64,000 bases of DNA from CADEED01 sp036677145. Lineage in GTDB: Bacteria; Pseudomonadota; Gammaproteobacteria; Steroidobacterales; Steroidobacteraceae. Positions within the stretch are counted from its first letter, which is position 1. Every line of letters starts with the position of its first letter. Made by a program: the position numbers and the translations under genes. Location: positions 14,030 to 78,029 of the forward strand of contig JAKFFF010000098.1 of NCBI GenBank assembly GCA_036677145.1. The letters run 5' to 3'. A model generated the notes under the pieces. That model saw only the letters and a program-made list of their open reading frames with translations. It had not been told where the DNA came from and searched no databases. Shown here in pieces: positions 25,380 through 34,580 of this stretch.

Positions 25380-26471
25380 ATGTTCTCAGCCTTGTTGAAG
25401 ATCGCGCTCCTCGCCGTCAGCGTGTTCATCGGAGAAAAGAGCGGCAAAGGCGTTTTCGGCGAGGCGGAGCGCGACGCGGCGCCGGAAGCTCGCGACGATA
25501 GCGCAACCGAGTGGTCGCGCACGCTCGACCTCTTCTTCAGCTTCGGGTTGGTGGGCTCCATCGCCTGGGCGATCGGCGCGCTTCGCGTTGGGCCGATGAA
25601 GTCGCGCGGCTACGAGGCGTATGGCGAACTCATCGGCCTGCTCCTGCTGTTCGGTTTCAAGTGCCTGATCTTCGTGGTGCTGCCGGCGACCTTGCTCTAC
25701 TTCCTGCTGCGCTCTTTCGAAGGACTGGCGATCCGTCTCGTTGTGTACGGATTCTTTGCGCTCATCGGTTTCGGTGCCTGGCACTTCGCGAACCAGCGCG
25801 CGGAGAGCCAGAAGAGTCTCCAGGCCGCGGCCCGGACGCGTGTGCAATTGGAAAGCAATCAACGGCAGCGCGAGGCCGAAAGCATGGAGCAGGCCCGTGT
25901 CATCGCGGAGCGCAAGGAACAGGAAGAGCGCGAGAAGGCAATTTCACGTCTGCTCGAGCTCACGCTGCAGACCCACGATCGCTGGCTGGAAGATGTCCGC
26001 ATCGCGGGCGCGATCGGCTTCGAACGTGATCCGCCACCCATGCTCGACATCGTGGATGAGGGCTTGCATCACAAGAAAGTAACCAACCGCTCGACGAAGA
26101 ACGTCTGCGTGAAGATCACACGCGTGATGCGCCACCCGGGATCGCAGGACTATCTACGATGCCCGCAGGACCAGGAGGCCGATTGCGTGCAGATTTCGCG
26201 CGGCGCCTCGGCGCTGTTCAATGTCCATCCCAATGCCAGAAACGAAGCCTGCAGGACGGGACAGCTCGAGTATCGCGTAGGAACGCCGCTCGACCCCGAG
26301 CCGAGCTGGTGGTCCTTGTCGGCGCTCGCGGATCTGGATGTTCGCGCCTCGAATTTCAAGCCGCGGTATGCCGCGATGACCACGCTGGATCTACGCAGCG
26401 AAATCCTGCGGCTGGAGAAGATGCTGGAAGAGACGGATCGCGCCGAACGCTGGAAGCGTGAGGCGCGCTGA
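25380..26471 (+). CDS. Membrane protein with coiled coil and periplasmic/cytosolic beta domain, unknown
   Basis: The 363-residue protein is preceded by AAGGTAAGGCG. Hydrophobic stretches: one near 1-16, FFSFGLVGSIAWAIGAL (~50-67), LIGLLLLFGFKCLIFVVLPATLLYFLL (~82-108) and LVVYGFFALIGFGAWHFA (~120-137). A highly charged helix follows (~138-195, QRQREAESMEQARVIAERKE), a likely coiled coil. The C-terminal ~150 residues contain four Cys (NVCVKI, YLRCPQ, ADCVQI, NEACRTG) and end in another charged helix. I recognise no family. It is isolated between the sugar-transport operon and guaA, on the opposite strand to both. Confidence 0.7.
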   Translation: MFSALLKIALLAVSVFIGEKSGKGVFGEAERDAAPEARDDSATEWSRTLDLFFSFGLVGSIAWAIGALRVGPMKSRGYEAYGELIGLLLLFGFKCLIFVVLPATLLYFLLRSFEGLAIRLVVYGFFALIGFGAWHFANQRAESQKSLQAAARTRVQLESNQRQREAESMEQARVIAERKEQEEREKAISRLLELTLQTHDRWLEDVRIAGAIGFERDPPPMLDIVDEGLHHKKVTNRSTKNVCVKITRVMRHPGSQDYLRCPQDQEADCVQISRGASALFNVHPNARNEACRTGQLEYRVGTPLDPEPSWWSLSALADLDVRASNFKPRYAAMTTLDLRSEILRLEKMLEETDRAERWKREAR

Positions 26472-26528
26472 AGGTTCGGGGTACGTCGCCGGTTCGCGCT
26501 ACCGGTTCGCGCGGTTCAACGAAAGGTG

Positions 26529-26547
26529 GCGCGCGGATGCCGCGCGT
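26529..26547. terminator. Candidate bidirectional hairpin terminator
   Basis: CGCGCGG (26530-26536), loop ATG, CCGCGCG (26540-26546), extended by one G-T pair, between the convergent membrane-protein gene and guaA. No T-run. Confidence 0.45.
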
Positions 26548-26556
26548 GGGCACGGC

Positions 26557-28176
26557 TCACTCCCACTCGATGGTCGCCGGTGGCTTGCCTGAGATGTCGT
26601 ACACCACGCGCGAGATGCCCTTCACTTCGTTGACGATGCGGCGCGAGCAGATATCGAGGAAGTCGTAGGGCAGCCGCGCCCAGTGCGCAGTCATGAAATC
26701 GATGGTTTCGACGGCGCGCAGGCTCACAACATAGTCGTAACGGCGGCCGTCACCCATCACACCCACCGAGCGCACGGGCAGAAACACGGCGAATGCCTGC
26801 GAGGTCTTGTCGTACAGATCGTGGCGGCGCAGCTCTTCGATGAAGATGTGATCCGCCTGGCGCAGCAGGTCCGCGTAATCCTTGCGCACTTCGCCGAGGA
26901 TGCGCACGCCGAGGCCGGGACCCGGGAACGGATGGCGATACACCATCTCGCGCGGCAGTCCGAGCTCGACGCCGAGCCGGCGCACTTCGTCCTTGAACAA
27001 CTCGCGTAACGGCTCGACGAGTTTCATGCGCATGTTCGCGGGCAGGCCGCCCACATTGTGGTGCGACTTGATGACATGCGCCTTGCCGGTCTTGGAGCCG
27101 GCGGACTCGATCACGTCCGGGTAGATAGTGCCCTGCGCGAGGAAATCGACGCCGGTGAGTTTCTGCGCCTCTTCGTCGAACACCTTGACGAACAGGCCGC
27201 CAATGATCTTGCGCTTGCGTTCCGGGTCGTTTTCACCGCGCAGCGCATCGAGGAAACGCGCCTCGGCATCGACACGGATGACCTTCACGCCGAGATTGTC
27301 GGCGAAGATCTTCATGACCTGGTCGCCTTCGTTGAGGCGCATGAGTCCATGATCGACGAATACGCACACGAGCTGATCGCCGATGGCCTTGTGCAGCAGC
27401 GCCGCGACCACCGAGGAATCCACGCCGCCCGAAAGACCCAGCAGCACCTTGCCCTTGCCGACCTGCGCGCGCACGCGCGCGATGGCGTCTTCGATGATGT
27501 TGCCGACGCTCCACAGCGCCTCCGCCCCCACGATCTCGCGCACGAAACGCTCGAGCAACACCTTGCCCTGCAGCGTGTGCGTGACCTCGGGATGGAACTG
27601 CACCGCGTAAAACTTGCGCGACTCGTCGGCCATCGCGGCCAGCGGCGCATTGGCGCTGCGCGCAATCGCGGTGAATCCGGGCGGCAAGGCATCGACCTTG
27701 TCGCCGTGGCTCATCCATACGTCGAGCACACCGCGGCCCTCTCCGTCCTGGCGGTCGAACACGCCATCGAACAGCCTGTTGGACGAGATGCTGGTGACTT
27801 CGGCGTAGCCGAACTCGCGGTGATTGGAATTCACGACGCGGCCGCCGAGCTGCTGCGCCATCGTCTGCATGCCGTAACAGATGCCGAGCACGGGCACGCC
27901 GAGCTCGAACACGGACTGCGGCGCGCGCGGCGGTTCCTTGTCGGTGACGGACTCAGGTCCGCCGGACAGGATGATGCCCTTGGGTTTCCACTTGCGGACG
28001 TCGTCGGAGGTGATGTCCCAGGGCAGGATCTCGCAGTAGACGCCGAGCTCGCGCACGCGGCGCGCGATGAGCTGGGTGTACTGGGCGCCGAAGTCGAGGA
28101 TCAGGACGCGCGAGGAGTGGATATCTGCCAATGGGCTGCTCACGGATGTGCTCTCACTCATCGCCAGATTGCTCAT
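26557..28176 (-). CDS. guaA: GMP synthase (glutamine-hydrolysing)
   Basis: The 539-residue enzyme converts XMP to GMP using glutamine and ATP. The class-I amidotransferase domain has the triad C100 (LGICYGMQ), H195 and E197 (FHPEV). The ATP-pyrophosphatase P-loop SGGVDSSVVAALL sits at 249-261, and the C-terminal dimerisation/XMP domain ends GISRVVYDISGKPPATIEWE, the strongly conserved terminus. Length is slightly above E. coli GuaA (525) because of an ~18-residue N-terminal extension before SSRVLILDFGAQYTQLIARR. It follows guaB by 24 bases, the usual guaBA operon. Confidence 0.98.
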   Translation of the reverse strand: MSNLAMSESTSVSSPLADIHSSRVLILDFGAQYTQLIARRVRELGVYCEILPWDITSDDVRKWKPKGIILSGGPESVTDKEPPRAPQSVFELGVPVLGICYGMQTMAQQLGGRVVNSNHREFGYAEVTSISSNRLFDGVFDRQDGEGRGVLDVWMSHGDKVDALPPGFTAIARSANAPLAAMADESRKFYAVQFHPEVTHTLQGKVLLERFVREIVGAEALWSVGNIIEDAIARVRAQVGKGKVLLGLSGGVDSSVVAALLHKAIGDQLVCVFVDHGLMRLNEGDQVMKIFADNLGVKVIRVDAEARFLDALRGENDPERKRKIIGGLFVKVFDEEAQKLTGVDFLAQGTIYPDVIESAGSKTGKAHVIKSHHNVGGLPANMRMKLVEPLRELFKDEVRRLGVELGLPREMVYRHPFPGPGLGVRILGEVRKDYADLLRQADHIFIEELRRHDLYDKTSQAFAVFLPVRSVGVMGDGRRYDYVVSLRAVETIDFMTAHWARLPYDFLDICSRRIVNEVKGISRVVYDISGKPPATIEWE

Positions 28177-28200
28177 CTCGTTCCTCTCCTCGCATCCTCG

Positions 28201-29664
28201 TCACGAAACTCTGTAGTTAGGAGCTTCCTTGGTGATCTGCACGTCGTGCACGTGGCTCTCGCGCATGCCGGCGCCGGTGACACGCACGAACTTCGGCCGC
28301 GAGCGCAACTCGGAAATGCTCTTGCTGCCCGTGTAGCCCATCGCGGCGCGCAGGCCGCCGGCGAGCTGGTGCAGGATCGAAACCAGGCTGCCCTTGTAGG
28401 GCACGCGGCCTTCGACACCTTCGGGCACGAGCTTCTCGAGCTCCGCCGCGGTGTCCTGGAAATAGCGGTCCGCCGAACCGTGCCGCTCGCTCATCGCGCC
28501 GAGCGAACCCATGCCGCGATACGCCTTGTACGAGGCGCCCTGGAACAGCTCGACCTCGCCGGGAGATTCTTCGGTGCCGGCGAACAGGCCGCCGATCATC
28601 ACGCAGTCCGCGCCCGCAACAATGGCCTTGGCGATGTCGCCAGAGAACCGGATGCCGCCGTCGGCGATCACGGGCACGCGGTTTTCGACCGCGCCCGAAA
28701 CATTCGACACGGCGGAGATCTGCGGCACACCGACGCCAGCAACAATACGCGTGGTACAGATGGAGCCCGGACCGATGCCGACCTTGATGCCGTCGACGCC
28801 GGCCTTGACGAGATCGCGCGCGGCATCCGCCGTCGCGACGTTGCCGCCGATGACCTGCAGGTCGCCCCACTGGGCCTTGATGCGTTTGATGGTGTCGAGC
28901 ACGCCCTTCGAATGACCGTGCGCGGTATCCACCACCACGACGTCGACGCCGGCCTCGCGCAGCGCGGCCACGCGTTCCATGGTGTCGGCGGCCGTGCCGA
29001 CGGCCGCGCCCACGCGCAGACGGCCGGTGGAATCCTTGCAGGCGCGCGGGAATTCCGTCGCCTTCTGGAAATCCTTCACGGTGATCATGCCGCGCAGTTC
29101 CAGCTCGTTGTTCACTACCAGCACCTTCTCGATGCGGTGCTTGTGCAGCAGCAACAACACTTCGTCTTTCGGCGCGTTCTCGCGCACGGTGACCAGGCGC
29201 TCGCGGGGAGTCATCACGGTGGACACGGGCGCGTCGAGTTTCACCTCGAAGCGCAGGTCGCGATGCGTGACGATGCCGACGACCTTGCTCCCCTGCACCA
29301 CCGGCACGCCGGAGATGCCCTTGGATCTAGTTAGGTCGATGACCTGGCGGATGGTCATGTCGGGCGCGACCGTGATCGGGTCGCGGATCACGCCGCTCTC
29401 GAATTTCTTCACGCGCGCGACTTCGGCCGCCTGTCCCGCGATCGACAGGCTCTTGTGCACGATGCCGATGCCGCCTTCCTGCGCCATCGTGATGGCCAGG
29501 CGCGCCTCGGTGACCGTGTCCATGGCGGCGGACACGAGCGGCAGGTTGAGTTTTATTTCGCGGGTGAGGCGCGTTCCCAGATCGACTTCGCGCGGCAGGA
29601 TTTCCGAGTAAGCCGGAACTAAAAGAACGTCGTCGAAGGTCAACGCTTCTTCAAGAATTCGCAT
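28201..29664 (-). CDS. guaB: IMP dehydrogenase
   Basis: The 487-residue enzyme (E. coli 488) oxidises IMP to XMP, the first step to GMP. Start chosen at ATG 29664 giving the conserved MRILEEALTFDDVLLVPAYS; the longer frame upstream is not conserved. Two CBS domains span ~92-205 (IRDPITVAPDMTIRQV; STVMTPRERLVTVREN). The catalytic loop GPGSICTTRIVAGVG contains Cys303, and GGIRFSGDIAKAIVAGADCVMIG and YRGMGSLGAM follow. It is first gene of guaBA; a -10 candidate lies 30 bases upstream. Confidence 0.98.
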   Translation of the reverse strand: MRILEEALTFDDVLLVPAYSEILPREVDLGTRLTREIKLNLPLVSAAMDTVTEARLAITMAQEGGIGIVHKSLSIAGQAAEVARVKKFESGVIRDPITVAPDMTIRQVIDLTRSKGISGVPVVQGSKVVGIVTHRDLRFEVKLDAPVSTVMTPRERLVTVRENAPKDEVLLLLHKHRIEKVLVVNNELELRGMITVKDFQKATEFPRACKDSTGRLRVGAAVGTAADTMERVAALREAGVDVVVVDTAHGHSKGVLDTIKRIKAQWGDLQVIGGNVATADAARDLVKAGVDGIKVGIGPGSICTTRIVAGVGVPQISAVSNVSGAVENRVPVIADGGIRFSGDIAKAIVAGADCVMIGGLFAGTEESPGEVELFQGASYKAYRGMGSLGAMSERHGSADRYFQDTAAELEKLVPEGVEGRVPYKGSLVSILHQLAGGLRAAMGYTGSKSISELRSRPKFVRVTGAGMRESHVHDVQITKEAPNYRVS

Positions 29665-29693
29665 GGGGGTGTTCGGGTGGCCGACGATGCGGG

Positions 29694-29699
29694 ATTGTA
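29694..29699 (-). promoter_or_regulatory. Candidate -10 element of the guaBA promoter
   Basis: TACAAT on the minus strand, preceded by TGCG. Predicted start of transcription near 29687, about 23 bases before the guaB ATG. No convincing -35. Confidence 0.4.
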
Positions 29700-29716
29700 C
29701 GCATGCGCCCCCCGAT

Positions 29717-31183
29717 TCACCACCCCCAGCGGGACAGCGCGGCCTCGATCGCGGCACGCTGCAGACGTTGGCCCTCTGGATGATAGAACCCGAAAAAATG
29801 GCTTGCGCGTTCTACGCTTACCAGCTCGACTTCATTACCGAGTGAACGGCTGCGGTCGGCGAACCGCGTCATGTCCGCGTGTGAGCAGAATTCGTCCCCG
29901 ACTGCATGCACGGCCAGAACGGGCGGCAATCCCCCACGCAGCTGCGCGTACGGCGAGAAATCCGACGGATCCCCGAGCCTGGACATCACCTTCCGGAAGT
30001 ATCCGTCCTCCGACTTCGAAAGCGGGTCCGCACATGCGCCGCTCACGATCGCGGCGGCCGGCCGCGGAATCCCCGTTGCGAGCGCGCTGCCATCGCGCGC
30101 CGGCGCGGCCCCGCGGGTGACTAACAACAATGCGAGCGATGCGCCGGATGAAAATCCGGCCACGCCTATGCGACGCGGATCGACACCCAGCTCTGCGGCG
30201 TGATCCCGCACGTACTGGTATGCCGCGACGGAATCGCCGATCTGATCGGCATCGCGGTCGAAGCGATTACCGGTCGTCAGCTCCACGGAAATCACGACCA
30301 CACCCAGCTCGTGCAACGCCTGCCCCGTGACAGGCGAATGCCACCAGGTCCCCTCGGTCGCCGAGCCGCCGTGCAACCACAACATGGCCGGCCGCGGGCG
30401 CGCGCGCGGCTGCTTCGGCTCGCGTACGTGCAGGTAGAGCGTTACGCCGCTGACCTCGCGGTACGGAATGCTGTGAACGTCCGCGAGATGTGCGCGATCG
30501 GCATCGAGCGCCGAGCGGATGTGCGTGACGTCGGCATCGTTGGGACGGCGCGCGAGCCACGATCCGATGGCCTCATCCACGCCACGGGCACCGTCATCAT
30601 CGATGTGTTTCGCGATGATGGCGGTCGCGGCCTCCAGCCAGACCGCCCGGTCCTCGATCACGTCGTCGAGAACACGCAGCTCCGCTCTCAGCCAGCGCGC
30701 GTCACCGCGCCCCAGATCGGCATCCGCGGAGAGCCGCTCTCGCGCCAGCGCATGCACTCGTGCGTCGACGTATTCACGCACCTCGCCGAGCTTCCATTTG
30801 CCTGCGTCGATACGTGGCAATGCGGTCACGATCCGGATCAATTCCGGATCCCGCTCGATCTCAGCCGCATCCGTTTCGCGCCAATGGAAGAATGGATACA
30901 TCACCCGACCCTGCGCGTGGCGGAACCACACGCGGGTTCTCGCTTCGGCCAGTTCCACGGGACTGCGCAGCTCCCTCTCGAGCCGGCGCAAGGCCTGGTC
31001 GCGCGCGCGCTGCCATTCCCGCGCGAATTCCTCGTGTGGCCGCCGCGCCTGCGCGAGCATGCCTTGCGGGGTGAGTGATGCCGAGGCCATGGCTGCCGCG
31101 ACCGGGTCGGCGCCCGGATTGTCCCTGGCAACGGCATTTCCGAGCGCGAGCAACACTGGGACCACAAAGATCCACTTCTTCAT
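29717..31183 (-). CDS. Secreted alpha/beta-hydrolase
   Basis: The 488-residue protein starts at ATG 31183 (GGGAGG upstream) with a signal peptide KKWIFVVPVLLALGNAVA. The N-terminal ~240 residues are helical and unassigned. The C-terminal half is an alpha/beta-hydrolase-3/acetyl-esterase-like domain: AMLWLHGGSATEGTWWHS (oxyanion HGG), nucleophile elbow VAGFSSGASLALLL, VHAVGDEFCSHADMTRFADR with the likely acidic residue, and ASHFFGFYHPEGQRL with the likely His. The HGG and GxSxG set suggests a carboxylesterase. Substrate unknown. It is upstream of guaB but separated by that gene's own promoter candidate. Confidence 0.8.
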   Translation of the reverse strand: MKKWIFVVPVLLALGNAVARDNPGADPVAAAMASASLTPQGMLAQARRPHEEFAREWQRARDQALRRLERELRSPVELAEARTRVWFRHAQGRVMYPFFHWRETDAAEIERDPELIRIVTALPRIDAGKWKLGEVREYVDARVHALARERLSADADLGRGDARWLRAELRVLDDVIEDRAVWLEAATAIIAKHIDDDGARGVDEAIGSWLARRPNDADVTHIRSALDADRAHLADVHSIPYREVSGVTLYLHVREPKQPRARPRPAMLWLHGGSATEGTWWHSPVTGQALHELGVVVISVELTTGNRFDRDADQIGDSVAAYQYVRDHAAELGVDPRRIGVAGFSSGASLALLLVTRGAAPARDGSALATGIPRPAAAIVSGACADPLSKSEDGYFRKVMSRLGDPSDFSPYAQLRGGLPPVLAVHAVGDEFCSHADMTRFADRSRSLGNEVELVSVERASHFFGFYHPEGQRLQRAAIEAALSRWGW

Positions 31184-31232
31184 GCGACCTCCCTCGGCCC
31201 GGGAGTATGCCGACTGCCCTTCCGAGCTGACA

Positions 31233-31238
31233 TACAAT
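31233..31238 (+). promoter_or_regulatory. Candidate -10 of xseA, implying a leaderless transcript
   Basis: TACAAT lies only 7 bases before the xseA GTG in a 62-base divergent intergenic region. A start 7 bases downstream of the hexamer would place the 5' end at the GTG itself. No clear -35. Confidence 0.35.
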
Positions 31239-31245
31239 TCGCCGC

Positions 31246-32634
31246 GTGAGTTTTTCCTTCGATCCACCCCCTCCGACCCGGGCTTCCGGCGAACGAGACG
31301 TCTACACGGTCTCGCGGCTGAATCGCGAAGTGCGCCTGCTGCTCGAGTCCGGGCTGCCGCTGCTGTGGCTCGAAGGCGAGCTCTCGAATTTCGCCGCTCC
31401 GGCCTCAGGTCACTGGTACTTCTCGCTCAAGGACGGCACCGCCCAGGTGCGCTGCGCAATGTGGCGCCAGCGAAATTCGGCGGTCCGCTTCCGGCCGAAG
31501 GAAGGCATGTTGCTGCTAGCGCGGGCGCGCGTGGGGTTATACGAACCGCGCGGCGAATACCAGCTCATCGTCGAACATCTCGAAGAAGCGGGCGAAGGCG
31601 CGCTCAAGCGCGAATTCGAGAAACTGAAAGCACGTCTCGCCGCGGAAGGACTGTTCGACGCGGAGCGCAAACGGCCGCTGCCCGCCGTGCCGCGCCGCAT
31701 CGGCATCGTGACCTCGCCCACCGGCGCCGCGGTGCACGACATCCTGCGAGTGCTGCGCGCGCGATTCCCTGCCGCCGGCGTCGTCATCTATCCCACCGCC
31801 GTGCAGGGCGCGGCCGCGGTGCCGGAAATCGTGCGTGCGATCGAGACGGCGTCGCGCCGCGCGGAAGTCGACGTGCTCCTTGTCGCGCGTGGCGGCGGAT
31901 CGCTCGAAGATTTGTGGTGCTTCAACGACGAACGCGTGGCGCGCGCGATCGCGGCGTCGCGAATTCCCACGGTTTCGGGCGTCGGCCACGAGGTTGACGT
32001 GACCATCGCGGATTTCGTCGCGGACGTGCGCGCACCGACGCCCTCCGCCGCCGCATTGGCGGCCGTGCCCGACAAATCCGCGTGGCTGGAATCGCTCGCA
32101 TTGCTGGAGTCCCGCTTCGGCGGCGCGATGGGCCGCTTCTTGCGCGCGCAGCATCTTTTCTTCGGCGCGCTCACGCAGCGTCTGCAGATTTCCCATCCCG
32201 GCGCGCGGCTCGCGCAACACGCGCAGCGGCTCGACGATCTCGAACAACGCATGCGGCTCGCGCTGCGTTCCACCGTGCTCCACCAGCGGCAACGGCTCGA
32301 ATCGCTGAACACCCGTTTGTGGCGCGAAAACCCGCGGCACCGCCTCGAGGTGCTGTGCGCACACGCGGCGCAACTGCGGCAGCGATTGACAGCCACTTTC
32401 GGCGCGCAGCTCGGCGCGCTCGATCAGCGCCTCGCGCTCGCGGCGCGCACGCTCGATGCGGTCAGTCCGCTGGCGACCCTCGCGCGCGGCTTCGCGGTCG
32501 TGAGCCGTGCGGAAGACGGGGCGCTGCTGCGGGATGCGGCGGATGCGCCGCCCGGAACCGAAATCGAAACGCGCCTGGCGCGCGGCCGCCTGCGCGCGCG
32601 CGTCAGCGCACAACTGAAGGATGAAGATGCCTGA
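31246..32634 (+). CDS. xseA: Exodeoxyribonuclease VII large subunit
   Basis: The 462-residue large catalytic subunit acts with XseB to degrade single-stranded DNA. It starts at GTG 31246. The OB-fold domain is YTVSRLNREVRLLLESGLPLLWLEGELSNF to ~120 (VRCAMWRQRN), followed by the catalytic domain with IGIVTSPTGAAVHDIL, RGGGSLEDLWCFNDERVARAI and PTVSGVGHEVDVTIADFVAD, then a long coiled coil ~265-390 and a C-terminal SPLATLARGFAVVSR. Length matches E. coli XseA (456). It overlaps the following peptidase gene by 14 bases; xseB is not in the window. Confidence 0.96.
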   Translation: MSFSFDPPPPTRASGERDVYTVSRLNREVRLLLESGLPLLWLEGELSNFAAPASGHWYFSLKDGTAQVRCAMWRQRNSAVRFRPKEGMLLLARARVGLYEPRGEYQLIVEHLEEAGEGALKREFEKLKARLAAEGLFDAERKRPLPAVPRRIGIVTSPTGAAVHDILRVLRARFPAAGVVIYPTAVQGAAAVPEIVRAIETASRRAEVDVLLVARGGGSLEDLWCFNDERVARAIAASRIPTVSGVGHEVDVTIADFVADVRAPTPSAAALAAVPDKSAWLESLALLESRFGGAMGRFLRAQHLFFGALTQRLQISHPGARLAQHAQRLDDLEQRMRLALRSTVLHQRQRLESLNTRLWRENPRHRLEVLCAHAAQLRQRLTATFGAQLGALDQRLALAARTLDAVSPLATLARGFAVVSRAEDGALLRDAADAPPGTEIETRLARGRLRARVSAQLKDEDA

Positions 32635-33535
32635 CTACCTGAGTGGTGCCGGGAAGGGATTTCCGGGAATGATCGCGGCGCTGTTGTTGTTCGCCACGCA
32701 AACCTGCATCGGCGCGGAATTCATCGCGCCGCGCGATTCACGCGTGCCCGGCGGTGTCGCCGTCGTGAAGATTCCCGGCGGACCGGATGAACGCCCGGTG
32801 GTCAAATACGCGGGCAAACCCGTGCTGGTCGAACGTCACGCGGGCGCGTGGGTCGCGATCGCCGGCATTCCGCTCGACGCCGAGCCCGGTGAGACATCAC
32901 TCGACGTGGAACAACCGGGCGCGAATCCACGCGCCGTCGCATTCAAGATCGTCCCCAAACAATATCGCACTCAATCGCTGACGGTTGCGCCTGGCCAGGT
33001 GAACCTGTCGGCCGAAGATGAAGCACGCGTGAAAAGCGAAAGTGAAAAGGTGCGCGCGGCGCTCGATGCTTTCTCGGCGGACGCGCCGTCGACATTGCGC
33101 CTGGCACAACCGGTGCCCGGCCGGCGCTCGGGTTCATTCGGCTTGCGCCGTGTGTTCAACGGCGAGGCGCGCAAACCGCACAGCGGCATGGATATCGCGG
33201 CGCCCACGGGCACACCGATCAAGGCGCCGCTCGCGGGCCGCGTCGTCGACGTGGGCAACTACTTCTTCAACGGCAACAACGTCATGATCGACCACGGCCA
33301 GGGCCTCGTGACGATGTATTGCCACCTGTCGAAGATCCGGGTCGAGCCCGGGCAGATGCTGAAGACCGGTGACGTGCTCGGCGATGTCGGCGCCACGGGG
33401 CGCGTGACCGGCCCGCATCTGCATTGGGGCGTGTCGCTGAACGGCACGATGGTCGATCCCGCCTTGTTCCTCGCGCCAGCACCCGCGCCGGCGCCCGCGA
33501 AAAAACCCGAAACGAAGAAACCGGACACCAAATAG
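32621..33535 (+). CDS. Secreted M23 (LytM-type) peptidase
   Basis: The 304-residue protein overlaps the end of xseA. After a signal peptide (GMIAALLLFATQTCIGAE, cleavage near 30) comes an Ig-like/bulb domain (~35-115) and a linker helix DEARVKSESEKVRAALDAF. The C-terminal LytM domain shows the zinc ligands HSGMDIAAPTG (H and D) and HLHWGVSLNG (HxH), with MYCHLSKI between. The full metal set suggests an active endopeptidase cleaving peptidoglycan cross-links; similar proteins follow xseA in other gammaproteobacteria. The tail is Pro/Lys-rich (APAPAPAKKPETKK). Confidence 0.92.
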   Translation: MKMPDYLSGAGKGFPGMIAALLLFATQTCIGAEFIAPRDSRVPGGVAVVKIPGGPDERPVVKYAGKPVLVERHAGAWVAIAGIPLDAEPGETSLDVEQPGANPRAVAFKIVPKQYRTQSLTVAPGQVNLSAEDEARVKSESEKVRAALDAFSADAPSTLRLAQPVPGRRSGSFGLRRVFNGEARKPHSGMDIAAPTGTPIKAPLAGRVVDVGNYFFNGNNVMIDHGQGLVTMYCHLSKIRVEPGQMLKTGDVLGDVGATGRVTGPHLHWGVSLNGTMVDPALFLAPAPAPAPAKKPETKKPDTK

Positions 33536-33549
33536 CGCGGGGCCGCCGG

Positions 33550-34482
33550 TCACGGCACGCCCGCGGGCGGCCGCAGGCGATGCACGAAGTCGTAGTTCGC
33601 GCCGACCTTGCGATGGCAGGACGCGCATTGCGCCCCGTTCACGGGCGGCATCATCGGGCGACCGTCCGGTAGATAGCTCGCGAACTCCCACTCGCCCGCG
33701 CGGCTCTCGCCATACGACGCGCCGTATCCCTGCTCGCGCCGCATCACGTCGATGCGCACCACCTCGCCTGGCAGCGGAATCCCGTGCGCGTCGCGCAGCA
33801 GCTGATCCTCGCCGTCCCTGAGCGGCCTCGCGAACTCCATCGCGATCACCGAACCGTTCGGCAGCGGGCTCGCGGACGAATCGAGCGCGGCGGCGGCGGC
33901 CGGATTCGCATAGGCGCTGTGCACCAGGGAATCCTGCTCGCCGCCGCCCACGCCCAGGGATTTGAAAGTAGTTCGATAGCCAGCCGGGAAGCCAACTCGA
34001 TCCGGGACGGCCGCGCCAGACGCCGCCATCGGCGCGGCCTGCGGCGCCGCGCTGCCGATGTCGCGATGGATTAGCCACTCGCGGCCATCGCGTTTCCAGA
34101 CCAGCAGATAGTGTCCGCGCCCCAACGTCCCGCCGTCGCCGCCCAGCGCGGTGTATTTGCCGGTTTCGAAACGCAGGTCGCCCTCACCTTCCAGGTCGAT
34201 CGTGTCGAGCACCAGCCGCTTGACGCCATTGCTGGACATCGCGCGCCAGAATTGCTCGATGGCCTCGCGGCCCACGATGGCGTCGTCGACGCCGGACGCG
34301 ATGACCTTCGCGTCGCTCGTGAATACACGTGCCGCGGCCGGCGCGTCGGCGCGTTCGAGCGCGTCCATGAACGTGCGCAATTGCCCGGCAATGGCGGGAC
34401 GGGCGGGATCGGCGGTGGCGGACAGCTGCGCAAGCGGAAGCATGAGCAGCGCGGAAAATGCGATCAGTGCGTGCGTTTTCAT
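33550..34482 (-). CDS. SnoaL-like domain fused to cytochrome P460-like haem domain, secreted
   Basis: The 310-residue protein is started at ATG 34482, right before a signal peptide (THALIAFSALLMLPLAQLSA, cleavage near 23). Domain 1 (~28-145) is a SnoaL/DUF4440 domain: QLRTFMDALERADAPAAARVFTSD to RDGREWLIHRDIG. Domain 2 (~165-310) resembles cytochrome P460: VGFPAGYRTTFKSLGVGG, DGEDQLLRDAHGIPLPGEVVRIDVMRRE and the c-haem motif CASCHRKVGANYDFVH. P460 enzymes oxidise hydroxylamine or bind NO; the family cross-link Lys is not placed here. The fusion is unusual. It follows the two-component genes by 98 bases on the same strand. Confidence 0.75.
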   Translation of the reverse strand: MKTHALIAFSALLMLPLAQLSATADPARPAIAGQLRTFMDALERADAPAAARVFTSDAKVIASGVDDAIVGREAIEQFWRAMSSNGVKRLVLDTIDLEGEGDLRFETGKYTALGGDGGTLGRGHYLLVWKRDGREWLIHRDIGSAAPQAAPMAASGAAVPDRVGFPAGYRTTFKSLGVGGGEQDSLVHSAYANPAAAAALDSSASPLPNGSVIAMEFARPLRDGEDQLLRDAHGIPLPGEVVRIDVMRREQGYGASYGESRAGEWEFASYLPDGRPMMPPVNGAQCASCHRKVGANYDFVHRLRPPAGVP

Positions 34483-34580
34483 GCGCGCATTGGGCGCGCT
34501 CGCCGGTCCCGAAGAAAAGCGGTTTGCGACCAACCCTGCATCCGGCACGACGAAGTCGACGCGGCGTGCGACGAGCCTCG

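Noticed and set aside
27058..29334. 758-codon open frame opposite guaA and guaB
   Set aside because: Composition (His, Arg, Ala, Gly) and exact antisense position mark it as a shadow of two strongly conserved genes.
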